Positions 31,981 through 40,892 are shown, counted from the stretch's first letter. The stretch: DNA of 56,264 nt from JAVBLU01 sp031553225 (GCA_031553225.1 JAVBLU010000043.1:1-56264), one strand, 5' to 3'. Made by a program: numbers and translations. Notes: generated by a model not told the origin, from the letters alone.

Positions 31981-33924
31981 CTACGAGCCTACGTCGGCCC
32001 CCGCTCCTTTGACGACAGGGAACTGCGCGACGCGCAGGGAGGTGAAGCCGTAGGGCACCAGAACGCGGGGCTGTGCCGGGCCCGACGCGGCGGGCAGCAC
32101 GGGCGGCGGCGCAGCGGAACCGTTCTTCATGTGCCAGGCGTGCACGGGCGCGAGGGACGCGCTGAGTGTGACGGGCGGCTCACCCCGCTTGAAGGGTATG
32201 GCCGGGCCGCCCGTGTCGGTAACGCTGATGGGCGCGGCGGGATCCAGGCCAAAGGCCCAGGGATCTTCAGTGGTCACCTCATAGTCGGGCGCGGCGGGGT
32301 GCGGGGCCACGCAGGTCCAGCGCTCGGCAAGGGGCAGGGCGAAGAGAAGCGGCCCGCGCTCCACGTACAAGCTCTGGTGGTACGCCGCGCCCACGCGGGG
32401 GGCCATGGGCAGGCGCAGGCGAATCTCGTCGCCGTGGGCAAACTCCCTCTCCAGCACAGCAAACGCGCCCGGCGCGGCGGGCACGTCCTGGCCGTTTACG
32501 GCGATGACGGCGCCCTGCGCCCACTGGGGAACGTGCAGGCGCAGGGCAAAGCGCGCCGGCCGCTCCATGCTCAGCTTAATGGCCACGTCCTCGCGGAAGG
32601 GGTAATCGCTCTTTACGTCCAGGCGCACAAGCACCCCGCCCGCCATGGCGCGCACGCGGCAGGGCGCGTAGCTGATCGCGGCCAGGCCGTCCGGCGCGGC
32701 CATCCACAAATGCTGCGCAAACTTGGGCCAGCCCTGATGGCGGTTGGCCGTGCAGCAGCCAAAGTTGGGCTCCAGCCCGAAGAGGTTGGCGCGGCTGCCG
32801 TTGTTGTACCAGTCGCGCGCGGTGTCCGTGCAGGCCACCTGGTTCACCTGCTGCAGGTACTGATGGCCCATCCGGTCGGGCGACATGCTCGCCGGCAGCG
32901 CGCCGAAGGCCAGCTTCTCCAGCTTGTCGCACAGGTCCGCCTCGCCCGTCAGGCCGAGCAGCACCTCCAGGGAATACATCGCCTCAACGACGGCGCACGT
33001 CTCTGTGCCCTGCGAGGGCGAGGGCCCGGCCAGGTGCTCGTCGCCCGTAAACAGCCCGATGGCCACGCCGTGATGCTTCATCAGCTTGTCCCATCCGGCG
33101 CGGGAGGCGTCGGCCGCCTTGATGTTGCCCGTGGCGGCGTGCTGCAGCTGCGGATATTTCAGCGCCATGGCGTTGTTCACCACGTGGGTGAAGTGGTACT
33201 GCCGCTGGGCATACTGCTGGTCCTGCGGGTCGTCCGCGTTCGCGCGGCGGCGGCGCAGGTCCTCCCAGGGCAGCAGCTTGGCGGTTGGCTGCTTGTAGGG
33301 AAAGGCGTGAAAGTTCTGCGTCCAGTCCAGCGACAGATCGCAGATTTTGCGCGCCAGCGTGGCCAGGAACGGTTTTTTTGTCAGGCCGTACAGCGGCAAA
33401 AGCGTGCACAGCGCTTCCGGGCCCCGCGCCTGAGCCCAGTCGGCGAAGGGCCGCCCGTCCAGGTTCTTGGCCATGTAGCGGAAGTATTTGAGCAAAAACA
33501 GCGGCACGCGCTTGTCGGCCGTGGCGGTGTAATACTGCCACAACACCTTGAGCATCACCGAGCGGGGCCACCAGTCCTCGTTGGCGGCCGGTCCGAAGAA
33601 GCCGTCCTCGCGCTGGGAGGCCAGCGTCCACTCGATCCATGCCTGGGCGCGTTCCATGGCTTTTTTGTCGCGCAGGAGGTACGCAAGGGGCAGGTAGCCG
33701 TCCAGGTAGTACGGCCCGCGCTCCCAGGCGTGGCCCTCCCCGCCCAGCCAGCCGTTTTGCGGGCCAACGTCCGGCCAAATCTCCTGCAGGCGGCCGGTTT
33801 GGCCGGTCAGCTGCGCGCGCAATTCCTCAAGCAGCCAGCCGGTGGGCATCACGGCGGTAAGCGGCAGGGGCGCGAGCGCGGGCGGCACAAACGGCGCGCC
33901 AAAGAACACGGCGTTGCGTATCAT
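31981..33924 (-). CDS. GH127 beta-L-arabinofuranosidase (DUF1680)
   Basis: The 647-residue enzyme has an (alpha/alpha)6 barrel followed by beta-domains. The zinc-thiolate site of GH127 is recognisable. GTETC gives Glu308 and Cys310, and GCCTANR gives Cys390 and Cys391, matching the Glu-Cys-Cys-Cys ligand set in which the first Cys of the pair is the nucleophile. The spacing of 80 residues is close to that of the characterised Bifidobacterium enzyme. It should release beta-L-arabinofuranose from plant glycoproteins or pectic side chains. It has no signal peptide, so it acts on imported sugars, probably brought in by the neighbouring importer. AAGGAGG precedes the ATG. Confidence 0.9.
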   Translation of the reverse strand: MIRNAVFFGAPFVPPALAPLPLTAVMPTGWLLEELRAQLTGQTGRLQEIWPDVGPQNGWLGGEGHAWERGPYYLDGYLPLAYLLRDKKAMERAQAWIEWTLASQREDGFFGPAANEDWWPRSVMLKVLWQYYTATADKRVPLFLLKYFRYMAKNLDGRPFADWAQARGPEALCTLLPLYGLTKKPFLATLARKICDLSLDWTQNFHAFPYKQPTAKLLPWEDLRRRRANADDPQDQQYAQRQYHFTHVVNNAMALKYPQLQHAATGNIKAADASRAGWDKLMKHHGVAIGLFTGDEHLAGPSPSQGTETCAVVEAMYSLEVLLGLTGEADLCDKLEKLAFGALPASMSPDRMGHQYLQQVNQVACTDTARDWYNNGSRANLFGLEPNFGCCTANRHQGWPKFAQHLWMAAPDGLAAISYAPCRVRAMAGGVLVRLDVKSDYPFREDVAIKLSMERPARFALRLHVPQWAQGAVIAVNGQDVPAAPGAFAVLEREFAHGDEIRLRLPMAPRVGAAYHQSLYVERGPLLFALPLAERWTCVAPHPAAPDYEVTTEDPWAFGLDPAAPISVTDTGGPAIPFKRGEPPVTLSASLAPVHAWHMKNGSAAPPPVLPAASGPAQPRVLVPYGFTSLRVAQFPVVKGAGADVGS

Positions 33925-34050
33925 CCTCTGCGCCTCCTTATCCCGGTTGGATGCATCATTGTATCATGCCCGGCGCAAAGCCGCAACAGCGCGAACCGTA
34001 TGGCCCCGCGGGGCATAATCTGAAAGCATCATGGCTCAGGAGGTAAAGCG

Positions 34051-34821
34051 ATGTCAGCGGAGGAATCCGTGCTGCGCTACGAGGACGTGAGCCTAAGTTA
34101 TCACATGCCCTCCGGCGAGACGCCCGCCCTACAAAACCTGTCCCTGTCCGTGTCCCGCGGCGAGTTTTTGGCCGTGCTCGGCCCCAGCGGGTGCGGCAAG
34201 TCCACGCTGCTCTCCTTGGCCGCCGGGCTTTTGTTTCCCGACAAAGGCCGTGTGACGCTCTTTGGCGCAAGCGTGCAGCGCCCCTCGCAGCGCGTGGGGT
34301 ACATGCTGCAGCGCGACCATCTGTTTGCCTGGCGCGACATTGAGAAAAACGCCCTGCTGGGCATGGAGGTGCGCGGCCAGGTAACGCCCCAGGCGCGCGA
34401 GCGGGTGCGCGAGCTGCTGCGCGCCTGCGGCCTTTGGGAGTTTCGTCATCACCACCCCCGCCAGCTCTCCGGCGGCATGCGCCAGAGGGCCGCTTTGGTG
34501 CGCACGCTGGCCTTTGAGCCCGAGCTTTTGCTGCTCGACGAGCCGTTTTCCGCTTTGGACGCCCAAACCCGCGTGAAGCTGGGCGACGAGGTGGGGCAAA
34601 TCATCCGCCAGCAGAGGCGCACGGCCATTTTGGTCACGCACGACGTGTCCGAGGCCGTGGCCATGGCCGACCGGGTGGTCGTGCTCACGCACCGGCCGGC
34701 GCGCGTCAAGTCGCAGCGCGTCATCGATCTGCCCGGCTCGGCGCTCCAGCGCAGGCGGTCGGAGCAGTTCAAAGAGCACTTCGATTTTTTGTGGCGCGAG
34801 CTGGACGTGCGCGCCGACTGA
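34051..34821 (+). CDS. ABC transporter ATPase, NitT/TauT (SsuB-like) family
   Basis: The 256-residue ATPase has Walker A GPSGCGKST, the Q-loop MLQRDHLF, the signature LSGGMRQRAA, Walker B LLLLDEPFSALD and the switch His in VTHDVSEA. The pattern fits transporters of nitrate, taurine, sulfonates or thiamine precursors. It starts after AGGAGG and is followed 19 bases later by its permease. No periplasmic-type binding protein gene is adjacent, so the ligand is open. Confidence 0.93.
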   Translation: MSAEESVLRYEDVSLSYHMPSGETPALQNLSLSVSRGEFLAVLGPSGCGKSTLLSLAAGLLFPDKGRVTLFGASVQRPSQRVGYMLQRDHLFAWRDIEKNALLGMEVRGQVTPQARERVRELLRACGLWEFRHHHPRQLSGGMRQRAALVRTLAFEPELLLLDEPFSALDAQTRVKLGDEVGQIIRQQRRTAILVTHDVSEAVAMADRVVVLTHRPARVKSQRVIDLPGSALQRRRSEQFKEHFDFLWRELDVRAD

Positions 34822-34840
34822 CAAAGGAGGCCTCTTCTGC

Positions 34841-35674
34841 ATGCTCGTGGAGCGACTCGCCGTTCCCCCCGCCGCCTCCGACGCCCAGCGCGCCTACATG
34901 CGCGGCCTTGCCCGCCGCCGCACATGGGTATCCGCGGCGCGCTGGGGCATCCTGTTCCTCTTCCTGGCCGCCTGGGAGGTGGCCGCGGCGCTGGGCTACA
35001 TCGACAGCTTCCTGCTGTCCTCGCCCTCGCGCATGGTGCGCGCGGCGCTGCAGCTGCTGCGCGAGGGCACGCTGATGCGTCATATAGGCACAACGCTTGC
35101 GGAAACCTTCGCGGGCTTTCTCATCGGCTCGGCGCTGGGCATGGGCCTGGCGGTGCTTCTGTGGTGGTTCCCCTTCGTGCGGCAGGTGTCCGACCCGTAC
35201 CTGGTCATACTCAACGCGCTGCCCAAGATCGCGCTCGGCCCGGTCCTCATCGTGTGGATCGGCTCCGGCCTTCCGGCCATCATCGCCATGGCCGTGCTCA
35301 TCTCCGTCATCGTCACGCTGGTGACCGTGCTCACCGGCTTCCTGGAGACGCCCGCGGAGAAGATGCTGCTCATGCGCTCCCTGGGGGCGACCAAGTGGCA
35401 GGTGCTTCACATGGTTGTGCTTCCCGGGTCCGTCCCGTCCATCATCGCCTCCATCAAGCTGGGCGTGGGCCTTGCGTGGGTGGGCGTCATCGTTGGGGAG
35501 TTCCTCGTGTCCCGCGCCGGCCTTGGGTACCTCATCGTGTATGGCGGCCAGGTCTTCCGCCTGGACCTGGTCATGATGGCCACGGCCATCCTGTGCGTGC
35601 TTGCCGCCGCCATGTACCTGGCCGTGGCCGCTCTGGAAAAGCGCGTGCTGCGGCTGATGGGGAGCGGCGGCTGA
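34841..35674 (+). CDS. ABC transporter permease, NitT/TauT (SsuC-like) family
   Basis: The 277-residue permease has about six helices. The EAA-type loop is MRSLGATKWQVLHMVVLPGSVPSII, and ALPKIALGPVLIVWIGSG is the characteristic stretch of the SsuC/TauC group. It pairs with the ATPase before it. AAAGGAGG lies 10 bases before the ATG. The set lacks its binding protein in this window. Thiamine-precursor import is one possibility, given the thiamine salvage operon 11 kb away, but no sequence feature proves it. Confidence 0.92.
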   Translation: MLVERLAVPPAASDAQRAYMRGLARRRTWVSAARWGILFLFLAAWEVAAALGYIDSFLLSSPSRMVRAALQLLREGTLMRHIGTTLAETFAGFLIGSALGMGLAVLLWWFPFVRQVSDPYLVILNALPKIALGPVLIVWIGSGLPAIIAMAVLISVIVTLVTVLTGFLETPAEKMLLMRSLGATKWQVLHMVVLPGSVPSIIASIKLGVGLAWVGVIVGEFLVSRAGLGYLIVYGGQVFRLDLVMMATAILCVLAAAMYLAVAALEKRVLRLMGSGG

Positions 35675-35803
35675 GGAGCCGCGGCCCTTATGCGGCACAA
35701 TGCCGCATGCCGGACAGCGCCGCGCACAGAGCAAACGGGGAAGCCCGCCGGCATCGCCCTTCGCCGTGCGCGCCTGCCGACAACCAGGCTGGTTTTCATA
35801 GCA

Positions 35804-35830
35804 AAAGGCCCGCCGTTCCGGCGGGCCTTT
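35804..35830. terminator. Bidirectional terminator between ABC permease and ferredoxin
   Basis: AAAGGCCCGCCG (35804-35815) pairs with CGGCGGGCCTTT (35819-35830). It is strongest for the minus-strand ferredoxin, where TTTTGCTATG follows. Confidence 0.8.
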
Positions 35831-35842
35831 GGGGTAGACGCT

Positions 35843-36013
35843 CTACGCTTGCTGGGGGGCGTTCACGGGGCACACGTCGGCGCAGGCGCCGCACTCAATG
35901 CATTCCTCGGCATTGATGCAGTACTTCTTCTCGCCTTCGGAAATGCAGGAGACGGGGCACTCGTCCTTGCAAGCGCCGCAGCAAATGCATTCGTCGTTGA
36001 TCTTGAAAGCCAT
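35843..36013 (-). CDS. 2[4Fe-4S] ferredoxin
   Basis: The 56-residue ferredoxin has two C-x2-C-x2-C-x3-CP motifs: C9, C12, C15 and C19 of the first cluster (CICCGACKDECP), and the second in CIECGACADVCP. It is a low-potential electron carrier typical of anaerobic clostridia, used by hydrogenases, pyruvate:ferredoxin oxidoreductase and radical-SAM systems. GGAGG precedes the ATG at 36013; the longer frame to 36034 lacks a site. It is monocistronic. Confidence 0.96.
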   Translation of the reverse strand: MAFKINDECICCGACKDECPVSCISEGEKKYCINAEECIECGACADVCPVNAPQQA

Positions 36014-36099
36014 AAAAGGCACCTCCTTGGTCAATTGCGCACATTATAACATGGCTTTGGCGGAGGGCGCAAGCAGGAATGGCGGGGCCGGGCGGCGGC

Positions 36100-37362
36100 C
36101 TAAATAGGTTTGGCGGCGGCGAGCAGCTCCTTCTCGGCCGCGGCGTTCCACAGGCCGTTGTGGGCGGCCACGATGCCGGCCAGCCGCTTCATGAGCGGGT
36201 CGGCTTTGCCCAGCTCGGGCAGGTCGTCAAGGGCCGTAAGGGGCAGGTCGATGCCCGTGTAGATGAGCTTTTTGCCGCCCGGAATCTTGGGCAGGTTGAG
36301 GGTTGCGGCGGCGCAGGCGTTCAGCCCGCCGATGTGCGTCACCATGCCGGCCGGGTCGGACACGCCGCTGGCCATCATGGCGAGCGACTCCTTGAGGTCG
36401 TCGGTGTTGCCGCCGGAGGTGCCCACGATGTGCGTGGAGGCGTAGTGCACGTTGTAGAAGTTGAGGGTGGCCGAAAACGCCGGATCCGTAGGGCCGGCAA
36501 AAAAATTCAGGCACCCGTCGCGCGCCAGGATTCGGTCGCCCTGCTCCACAACGGGCTTCACGGGCGCAAACACGAACACGTCGTCAAAGCCGCCGCCCGA
36601 GATGGCCATCAGCTCGTCGTCGCCAAAGTTTGCAAGCTTGGCGGTGTTTACGTACCGCAGGTCCACACCGGCCTTCCGGGCCTTTTCCGGGGTGTAGATG
36701 GACTGGGCGCGGGCAAGGCGCGCGTCGTCGATGTCGGTGACCACGAGCAGGGACGGGCGGCGGTCGCAGCTGAGGGCATAGTCGATGGCGCCCAGGCCCA
36801 TGGGCCCCGCGCCGGCCAAAATGGCCATCTTTCCGCCCTGCGTGATGCCCATCTGGTGCGTGTACACGCCGTTCTTCGTGTGGTATGTGGCGTGGTAGGC
36901 GCCGATGATGCAGCTCATGGGCTCGGCCAGGGAGCCGTAAAAGTACGCGTCGCCGTTAAAGGGCAGCAGGCATCCAAGCTCCATCACTTCGTGGGGCATG
37001 ATGACGTAGGTGGCCGCGCCGCCGATATAGGGGTAGGAATAGCCGGGCGAGGCCAGGCTTCCTTTATAGTTGAGGGCGGGCTGGATGGTGAAGCGTTCGC
37101 CGGGCTGAAACTGGCCCTGCCAGCGGCTGCCCACCTGCACGATCTCGCCGCAGAACTCATGGCCGATGATGATGGGGTTTTTGTCCACATCGTTCGGCAC
37201 GCGCTTGTGGTCGGCCCCCTGCACGGCGGCCTTGTAGGACGACATGCAGATGGAATCGGACACGATGTGCGCCAAAATCTCGTCGTCTTTGATGGGGGGC
37301 AGTTCGAAGCTCTCCAGGCGCAAATCGTTCTTTCCGTACAGCCGTACCGCCTGCGTTTTCAC
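36100..37362 (-). CDS. Zinc-binding medium-chain dehydrogenase, L-sorbose-1-phosphate-reductase-like
   Basis: The 420-residue protein has the MDR zinc-site stretch IIIGHEFCGEIVQVG and a nucleotide-binding GAGPMGLGAIDYAL. The overall form resembles the SorE/L-sorbose-1-phosphate reductase branch, which is longer than typical alcohol dehydrogenases. It would use NAD(P)H to interconvert a sugar phosphate and a polyol phosphate; the substrate is a guess. The start is a GTG with AAGGAGG 9 bases upstream. A DeoR-family repressor gene sits 70 bases upstream on the same strand, the usual control for sugar-phosphate enzymes. Confidence 0.8.
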   Translation of the reverse strand: MKTQAVRLYGKNDLRLESFELPPIKDDEILAHIVSDSICMSSYKAAVQGADHKRVPNDVDKNPIIIGHEFCGEIVQVGSRWQGQFQPGERFTIQPALNYKGSLASPGYSYPYIGGAATYVIMPHEVMELGCLLPFNGDAYFYGSLAEPMSCIIGAYHATYHTKNGVYTHQMGITQGGKMAILAGAGPMGLGAIDYALSCDRRPSLLVVTDIDDARLARAQSIYTPEKARKAGVDLRYVNTAKLANFGDDELMAISGGGFDDVFVFAPVKPVVEQGDRILARDGCLNFFAGPTDPAFSATLNFYNVHYASTHIVGTSGGNTDDLKESLAMMASGVSDPAGMVTHIGGLNACAAATLNLPKIPGGKKLIYTGIDLPLTALDDLPELGKADPLMKRLAGIVAAHNGLWNAAAEKELLAAAKPI

Positions 37363-37432
37363 GGGTGATTCCTCCTTATGCTGTGCGGGCCACCGGCCCG
37401 GTATCGCTCAATGCCTAAAAGGGCTGCTTCCG

Positions 37433-38194
37433 TCACAAAACGTCGATGCCGCGCCGGGCGACGGCCTGCGCCATGTCGGGCGGCAGGGGCTGGTCGGTGA
37501 TGAGCACGTGGATGTCGCCGAGCTCGGCGAAGGTGTAGGGCAGGTGCCGGTCGAGCTTGGACAGGTCCATCAGCATGACGCGGCGCCTGGCCTTGCGCAG
37601 CGCGGCGCGCTTTAGGTCGCACTCGCCAGCCACGCCGCCCGTAAAGCCCGCCTCGCGGCTGTAGCCCGAGCAGGCCATAAAGGCGATGTCGATGTTGATG
37701 CGCCGCAGCCATTCCTCGGCCAGCGCGCCGGAGGTGGACAAGTTGTTGTGCGAGAGCTGCCCGCCCAGCAGGGTAACCGTGGGGCTGGTGCGCCGCGCCA
37801 CCTCCAGGGCGATGTTCGGCTCGGCGGTCACCACGGACAGGGGCGTGTCCGGCAGCATGCGCGAGAGTGCAAGAACCGTGGATCCCGAGTCCAGAAACAC
37901 CGACCGCCCGGTTTGCACCAGGGGAAGCGCCTTGCGGGCGATGATGCGCTTTTCCTCGGTGTTCTCGGACAGGCGCTGCGCATACACCCGCTCCATGCCC
38001 AGCGCGTCTCGCTCGGCGTAAAGGCATCCCCCCCGCGTGCGGATGGCGATGCCCTTTTCCTCCAGATCGCGCAGGTCGCGCCGCAGCGTCATGGCCGACA
38101 CGTCCGGATACCACTCCTGCATGCGGGCAATCGTCAGGCTTCCGCACTCGCGCAGCATGGACAGCGTATGCGCCCTTCGCTCCTCGGTCGTCAT
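37433..38194 (-). CDS. DeoR/GlpR-family transcriptional regulator
   Basis: The 253-residue repressor has an N-terminal winged helix (TIARMQEWYPDVSAMTLRRDLRDLEEKGIAIRTRGG) with the DeoR-type TLRRDL helix. A sugar-phosphate-sensing domain follows, with VFLDSGSTVLALSRML and VMLMDLSKLDRHLPYTFAELGDIHVLITD. It likely senses the phosphorylated sugar handled by the dehydrogenase downstream. The ATG at 38194 has AGGAGG before it; the frame runs further up but crosses the promoter. It is divergent from serC. Confidence 0.92.
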   Translation of the reverse strand: MTTEERRAHTLSMLRECGSLTIARMQEWYPDVSAMTLRRDLRDLEEKGIAIRTRGGCLYAERDALGMERVYAQRLSENTEEKRIIARKALPLVQTGRSVFLDSGSTVLALSRMLPDTPLSVVTAEPNIALEVARRTSPTVTLLGGQLSHNNLSTSGALAEEWLRRINIDIAFMACSGYSREAGFTGGVAGECDLKRAALRKARRRVMLMDLSKLDRHLPYTFAELGDIHVLITDQPLPPDMAQAVARRGIDVL

Positions 38195-38222
38195 GCGGCA
38201 CCTCCTGACTTTGTTGCACCTC

Positions 38223-38251
38223 AGTATACACGAAATGTTCAAAACGATCAA
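38223..38251 (-). promoter_or_regulatory. Promoter of the DeoR gene
   Basis: TTGATC and TATACT on the minus strand are separated by 17 bases. Confidence 0.65.
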
Positions 38252-38308
38252 GCGGCGCACAGAACCGAACAATTGACGGATGGACATGTGAAAATTTTAT
38301 CAAGCGCA

Positions 38309-38337
38309 TTGCGCGGGTATCCATGATATGTTAGAAT
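38309..38337 (+). promoter_or_regulatory. Promoter of serC-serA
   Basis: TTGCGC and TAGAAT are separated by 17 bases. The serC leader would be about 105 bases long; no riboswitch is recognised in it. Confidence 0.6.
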
Positions 38338-38448
38338 GACAGCATTGTTCGCCGCGCCATGGGCGCTGCGGGCGGTCCGCGCGGCCAAATAAGCGTATAT
38401 GGCCGATATGATGTAGAGCGCGGGGCAAGCTGCAAGGAGGTCGATCAC

Positions 38449-39537
38449 ATGGATCGCGTGTACAACTTTTCTGCGGGCCCGTCCATGTTGCCCGTTGCCG
38501 TGCTGAAGAAGGCACAGGAGCAGATGCTCAGCTATAAGGGCTCCGGTCAGTCCGTTATGGAGATGTCCCATCGCTCCAAGGTATACGAGCAGATCATCGC
38601 CGAGGCCGAGGCGCGCCTGCGCCAGCTGCTGTCCATCCCCGAGGATTACGCGGTGCTCTTTATGCAGGGCGGCGCAACGCTTCAGTTTGCGGCCGTGGCC
38701 ATGAACCTGTCCGTAAACGGCAAGGCCCTGTATATCAACAGCGGCAACTTTGCGCGCTCGGCCCTGAAAGAGGCGCAAAAGTTCACCAACGCCGTGGAAT
38801 TCGCCTCTTCGGAAAAGGACAACTACACGCACATCCCCGCCTGGGACGACGCCGCCATCGATCAGGACGCTGACTACCTGCACATCACCACGAACAACAC
38901 GATTTTCGGCACCAAATATATTAAGCTCCCCAAAGCGGGCGGCGTGCCCCTGGTGGCGGACATGTCCTCCAACATCCTCTCGGAGGTGACGCCCGAGCTG
39001 GACGTGCGCAACTATGGCCTCATTTACGCCGGCGCGCAAAAGAACATCGGCCCGGCCGGCTGCGCCATCATCATCATGAAGAAGGACCTGCTCGGCCGCT
39101 CGCCCGCCTCCCTGCCCACCATGCTATCTTACAAGGTGATGGCGGAAAACGCTTCCATGTACAACACGCCCGCCTGCTACACCATCTACATCGCCAACCT
39201 GGTGTTTGAGTGGCTGCAGGAGATGGGCGGCGTCTCCGCCATCGAGGCGGTCAACCGCCGCAAGGCCGCCGCGCTGTATCAGTTCCTGGACGGCTCCCGC
39301 TTCTTCCGCGGCGCCGCCGACAAGGAGTTCCGCTCCATTATGAACGTCACCTTTGTGGCGCCCAGCGACGAGCTGAACAACAAGTTTGTCAAGGAAGCCG
39401 AGGCGGCCGGGTTTGTCAACCTGAAGGGCCACCGCCTGGTGGGCGGCATGCGCGCTTCCATCTACAACGCCATGCCCGAGGAGGGCATCGCCAGGCTCAT
39501 CGACTTTATGGCCGCCTTTGAAAAGGCGAACGGATAG
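38449..39537 (+). CDS. serC: Phosphoserine aminotransferase
   Basis: The 362-residue PLP enzyme converts 3-phosphohydroxypyruvate and glutamate to phosphoserine. It opens YNFSAGPSMLPVAVL and has FMQGGATLQFAAVAMN. The PLP lysine lies in IYAGAQKNIGPAGCAI, and MRASIYNAMPEEGI closes the domain. These are canonical SerC stretches and the length is typical. AAGGAGG lies 8 bases before the ATG. serA follows after 11 bases, so the first two steps of serine biosynthesis share a message. No serB is present. Confidence 0.97.
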   Translation: MDRVYNFSAGPSMLPVAVLKKAQEQMLSYKGSGQSVMEMSHRSKVYEQIIAEAEARLRQLLSIPEDYAVLFMQGGATLQFAAVAMNLSVNGKALYINSGNFARSALKEAQKFTNAVEFASSEKDNYTHIPAWDDAAIDQDADYLHITTNNTIFGTKYIKLPKAGGVPLVADMSSNILSEVTPELDVRNYGLIYAGAQKNIGPAGCAIIIMKKDLLGRSPASLPTMLSYKVMAENASMYNTPACYTIYIANLVFEWLQEMGGVSAIEAVNRRKAAALYQFLDGSRFFRGAADKEFRSIMNVTFVAPSDELNNKFVKEAEAAGFVNLKGHRLVGGMRASIYNAMPEEGIARLIDFMAAFEKANG

Positions 39538-39548
39538 GGGGCGCGCCG

Positions 39549-40715
39549 GTGTACAAGATTAAGACGCTCAACGAAATCGCCAGCCTGATCTACAACCACT
39601 TAACCCCCGACCAGTTCACCGTCGCCAAGGACGAAACCGCCCCGGACGCGGTGATCGTCCGCTCGGCCGACATGCTGAAGACGGCGCTGCCCGAGTCCGT
39701 GCTGGCCATCGCCCGCGCGGGCATCGGCGTAAACAACATTCCCGTGGACGACTGCACCGACAAGGGCGTCGTCGTGTTCAACACGCCCGGCGCCAACGCC
39801 AACGCCGTGTGCGAGCTGGCCATCGGCGCGCTGGTGCTCAGCGCCCGCCCCGTGCTGCAGGCCGCCGCCTGGGCGAAAACCCTCAAGGGCAAGGGGGCCG
39901 AGGTGCCCGCCCTGGTGGAAAAGGGCAAGAACCAGTTTGTGGGCCCCGAGCTGCGCGGCAAGAAGCTGGGCCTGTTCGCCCTGGGCAAGATCGGCGTGAT
40001 GGTGGCCAACGCCGCCGTGGCGCTGGGCATGGAAGTGGAGGGGTACGACCCGTACATGTCCGTGGAATCCGCCTGGGCGCTCTCCCGCTCCGTTCGGCGC
40101 GCCGATTCCGAGGAGGCCATGCTCACCTCCAGCGACTATATTTGCATTCACGCCACCCTAACGCCGGAAACGCGCGGCAAGTTTAACAAAGAGCTGCTGG
40201 GCCGGCTGAAAAAGGGCGTCGTCATCCTGAACTTTGCGCGCGGGGAAATTGTAAACGATCAGGACATCGTGGCTGCCATTGCCTCCGGGCAGGTACGCGC
40301 CTACGTGACGGACTTTCCCACCGACGCGCTCATCGATGTGCCGGGCGTTATCGCCATCCCGCACCTGGGTGCGTCCACGCCCGAATCCGAGGACAACTGC
40401 GCCGACATGGCCGCCGCGCAGACGCGCGATTACCTTCTGAACGGCAACATCCGCAACTCCGTCAACTTCCCCGCCTGCGCCATGCCGCGCACTACGGCCA
40501 CGCGCGTGGCCGTGGTGCACCACAACGTGCCGAACATGATCGGGCAGGTGACCTCCATTCTGGCCGGCGCGCGGGTGAATATCGCCAACATGATCAACCA
40601 AAGCCGCGGGCCGGTCGGCTACACCCTTCTGGATCTGGACTCCGACGCCCCCGCCGCCGTGCTCGAGAAGATCGCCGCCCTGGAAGGCGTCGTGCGCGTG
40701 CGCTGCATTCACTAA
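39549..40715 (+). CDS. serA: D-3-phosphoglycerate dehydrogenase with ACT domain
   Basis: The 388-residue dehydrogenase has the catalytic domain (GVNNIPVDDCTDKGVVVFNTPGANANAV), a Rossmann NAD-binding GKKLGLFALGKIGVMVANAA, and catalytic His/Glu regions including IPHLGASTPESEDNC. The C-terminal 75 residues form an ACT domain (RVAVVHHNVPNMIGQVTSIL), usually the serine-feedback site. The second letter of the Rossmann G-x-G-x-x-G reads A (LFALGKIG), a slight departure worth noting. The start is GTG with a G-run 8 bases before it. It follows serC. Confidence 0.96.
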   Translation: MYKIKTLNEIASLIYNHLTPDQFTVAKDETAPDAVIVRSADMLKTALPESVLAIARAGIGVNNIPVDDCTDKGVVVFNTPGANANAVCELAIGALVLSARPVLQAAAWAKTLKGKGAEVPALVEKGKNQFVGPELRGKKLGLFALGKIGVMVANAAVALGMEVEGYDPYMSVESAWALSRSVRRADSEEAMLTSSDYICIHATLTPETRGKFNKELLGRLKKGVVILNFARGEIVNDQDIVAAIASGQVRAYVTDFPTDALIDVPGVIAIPHLGASTPESEDNCADMAAAQTRDYLLNGNIRNSVNFPACAMPRTTATRVAVVHHNVPNMIGQVTSILAGARVNIANMINQSRGPVGYTLLDLDSDAPAAVLEKIAALEGVVRVRCIH

Positions 40716-40739
40716 TCGCCCGTCCACCCTTTCATCAAC

Positions 40740-40769
40740 ATGGGCCCGGCCGCCGGCGGCCGGGCCCAT
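40740..40769 (+). terminator. Palindromic hairpin after serA
   Basis: A 30-base near-perfect palindrome beginning ATGGGCCCGGCCGCC is followed by AATTGCTTCTT. It probably ends the serC-serA transcript. Confidence 0.6.
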
Positions 40770-40826
40770 AATTGCTTCTTGGAGGCGCGGCGGCCCTGCG
40801 GCGCGGCGCCAATAAAAAGGGCATAC

Positions 40827-40855
40827 TTGCCATATTTCCATGGCCGTGATATGAT
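40827..40855 (+). promoter_or_regulatory. Promoter of the first diguanylate cyclase gene
   Basis: TTGCCA and TATGAT are separated by 17 bases, with the transcript starting about 30 bases before the coding start. Confidence 0.65.
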
Positions 40856-40892
40856 ACAATACGTATAGGTTTCACGGGTTGGGGTGTGCCAA

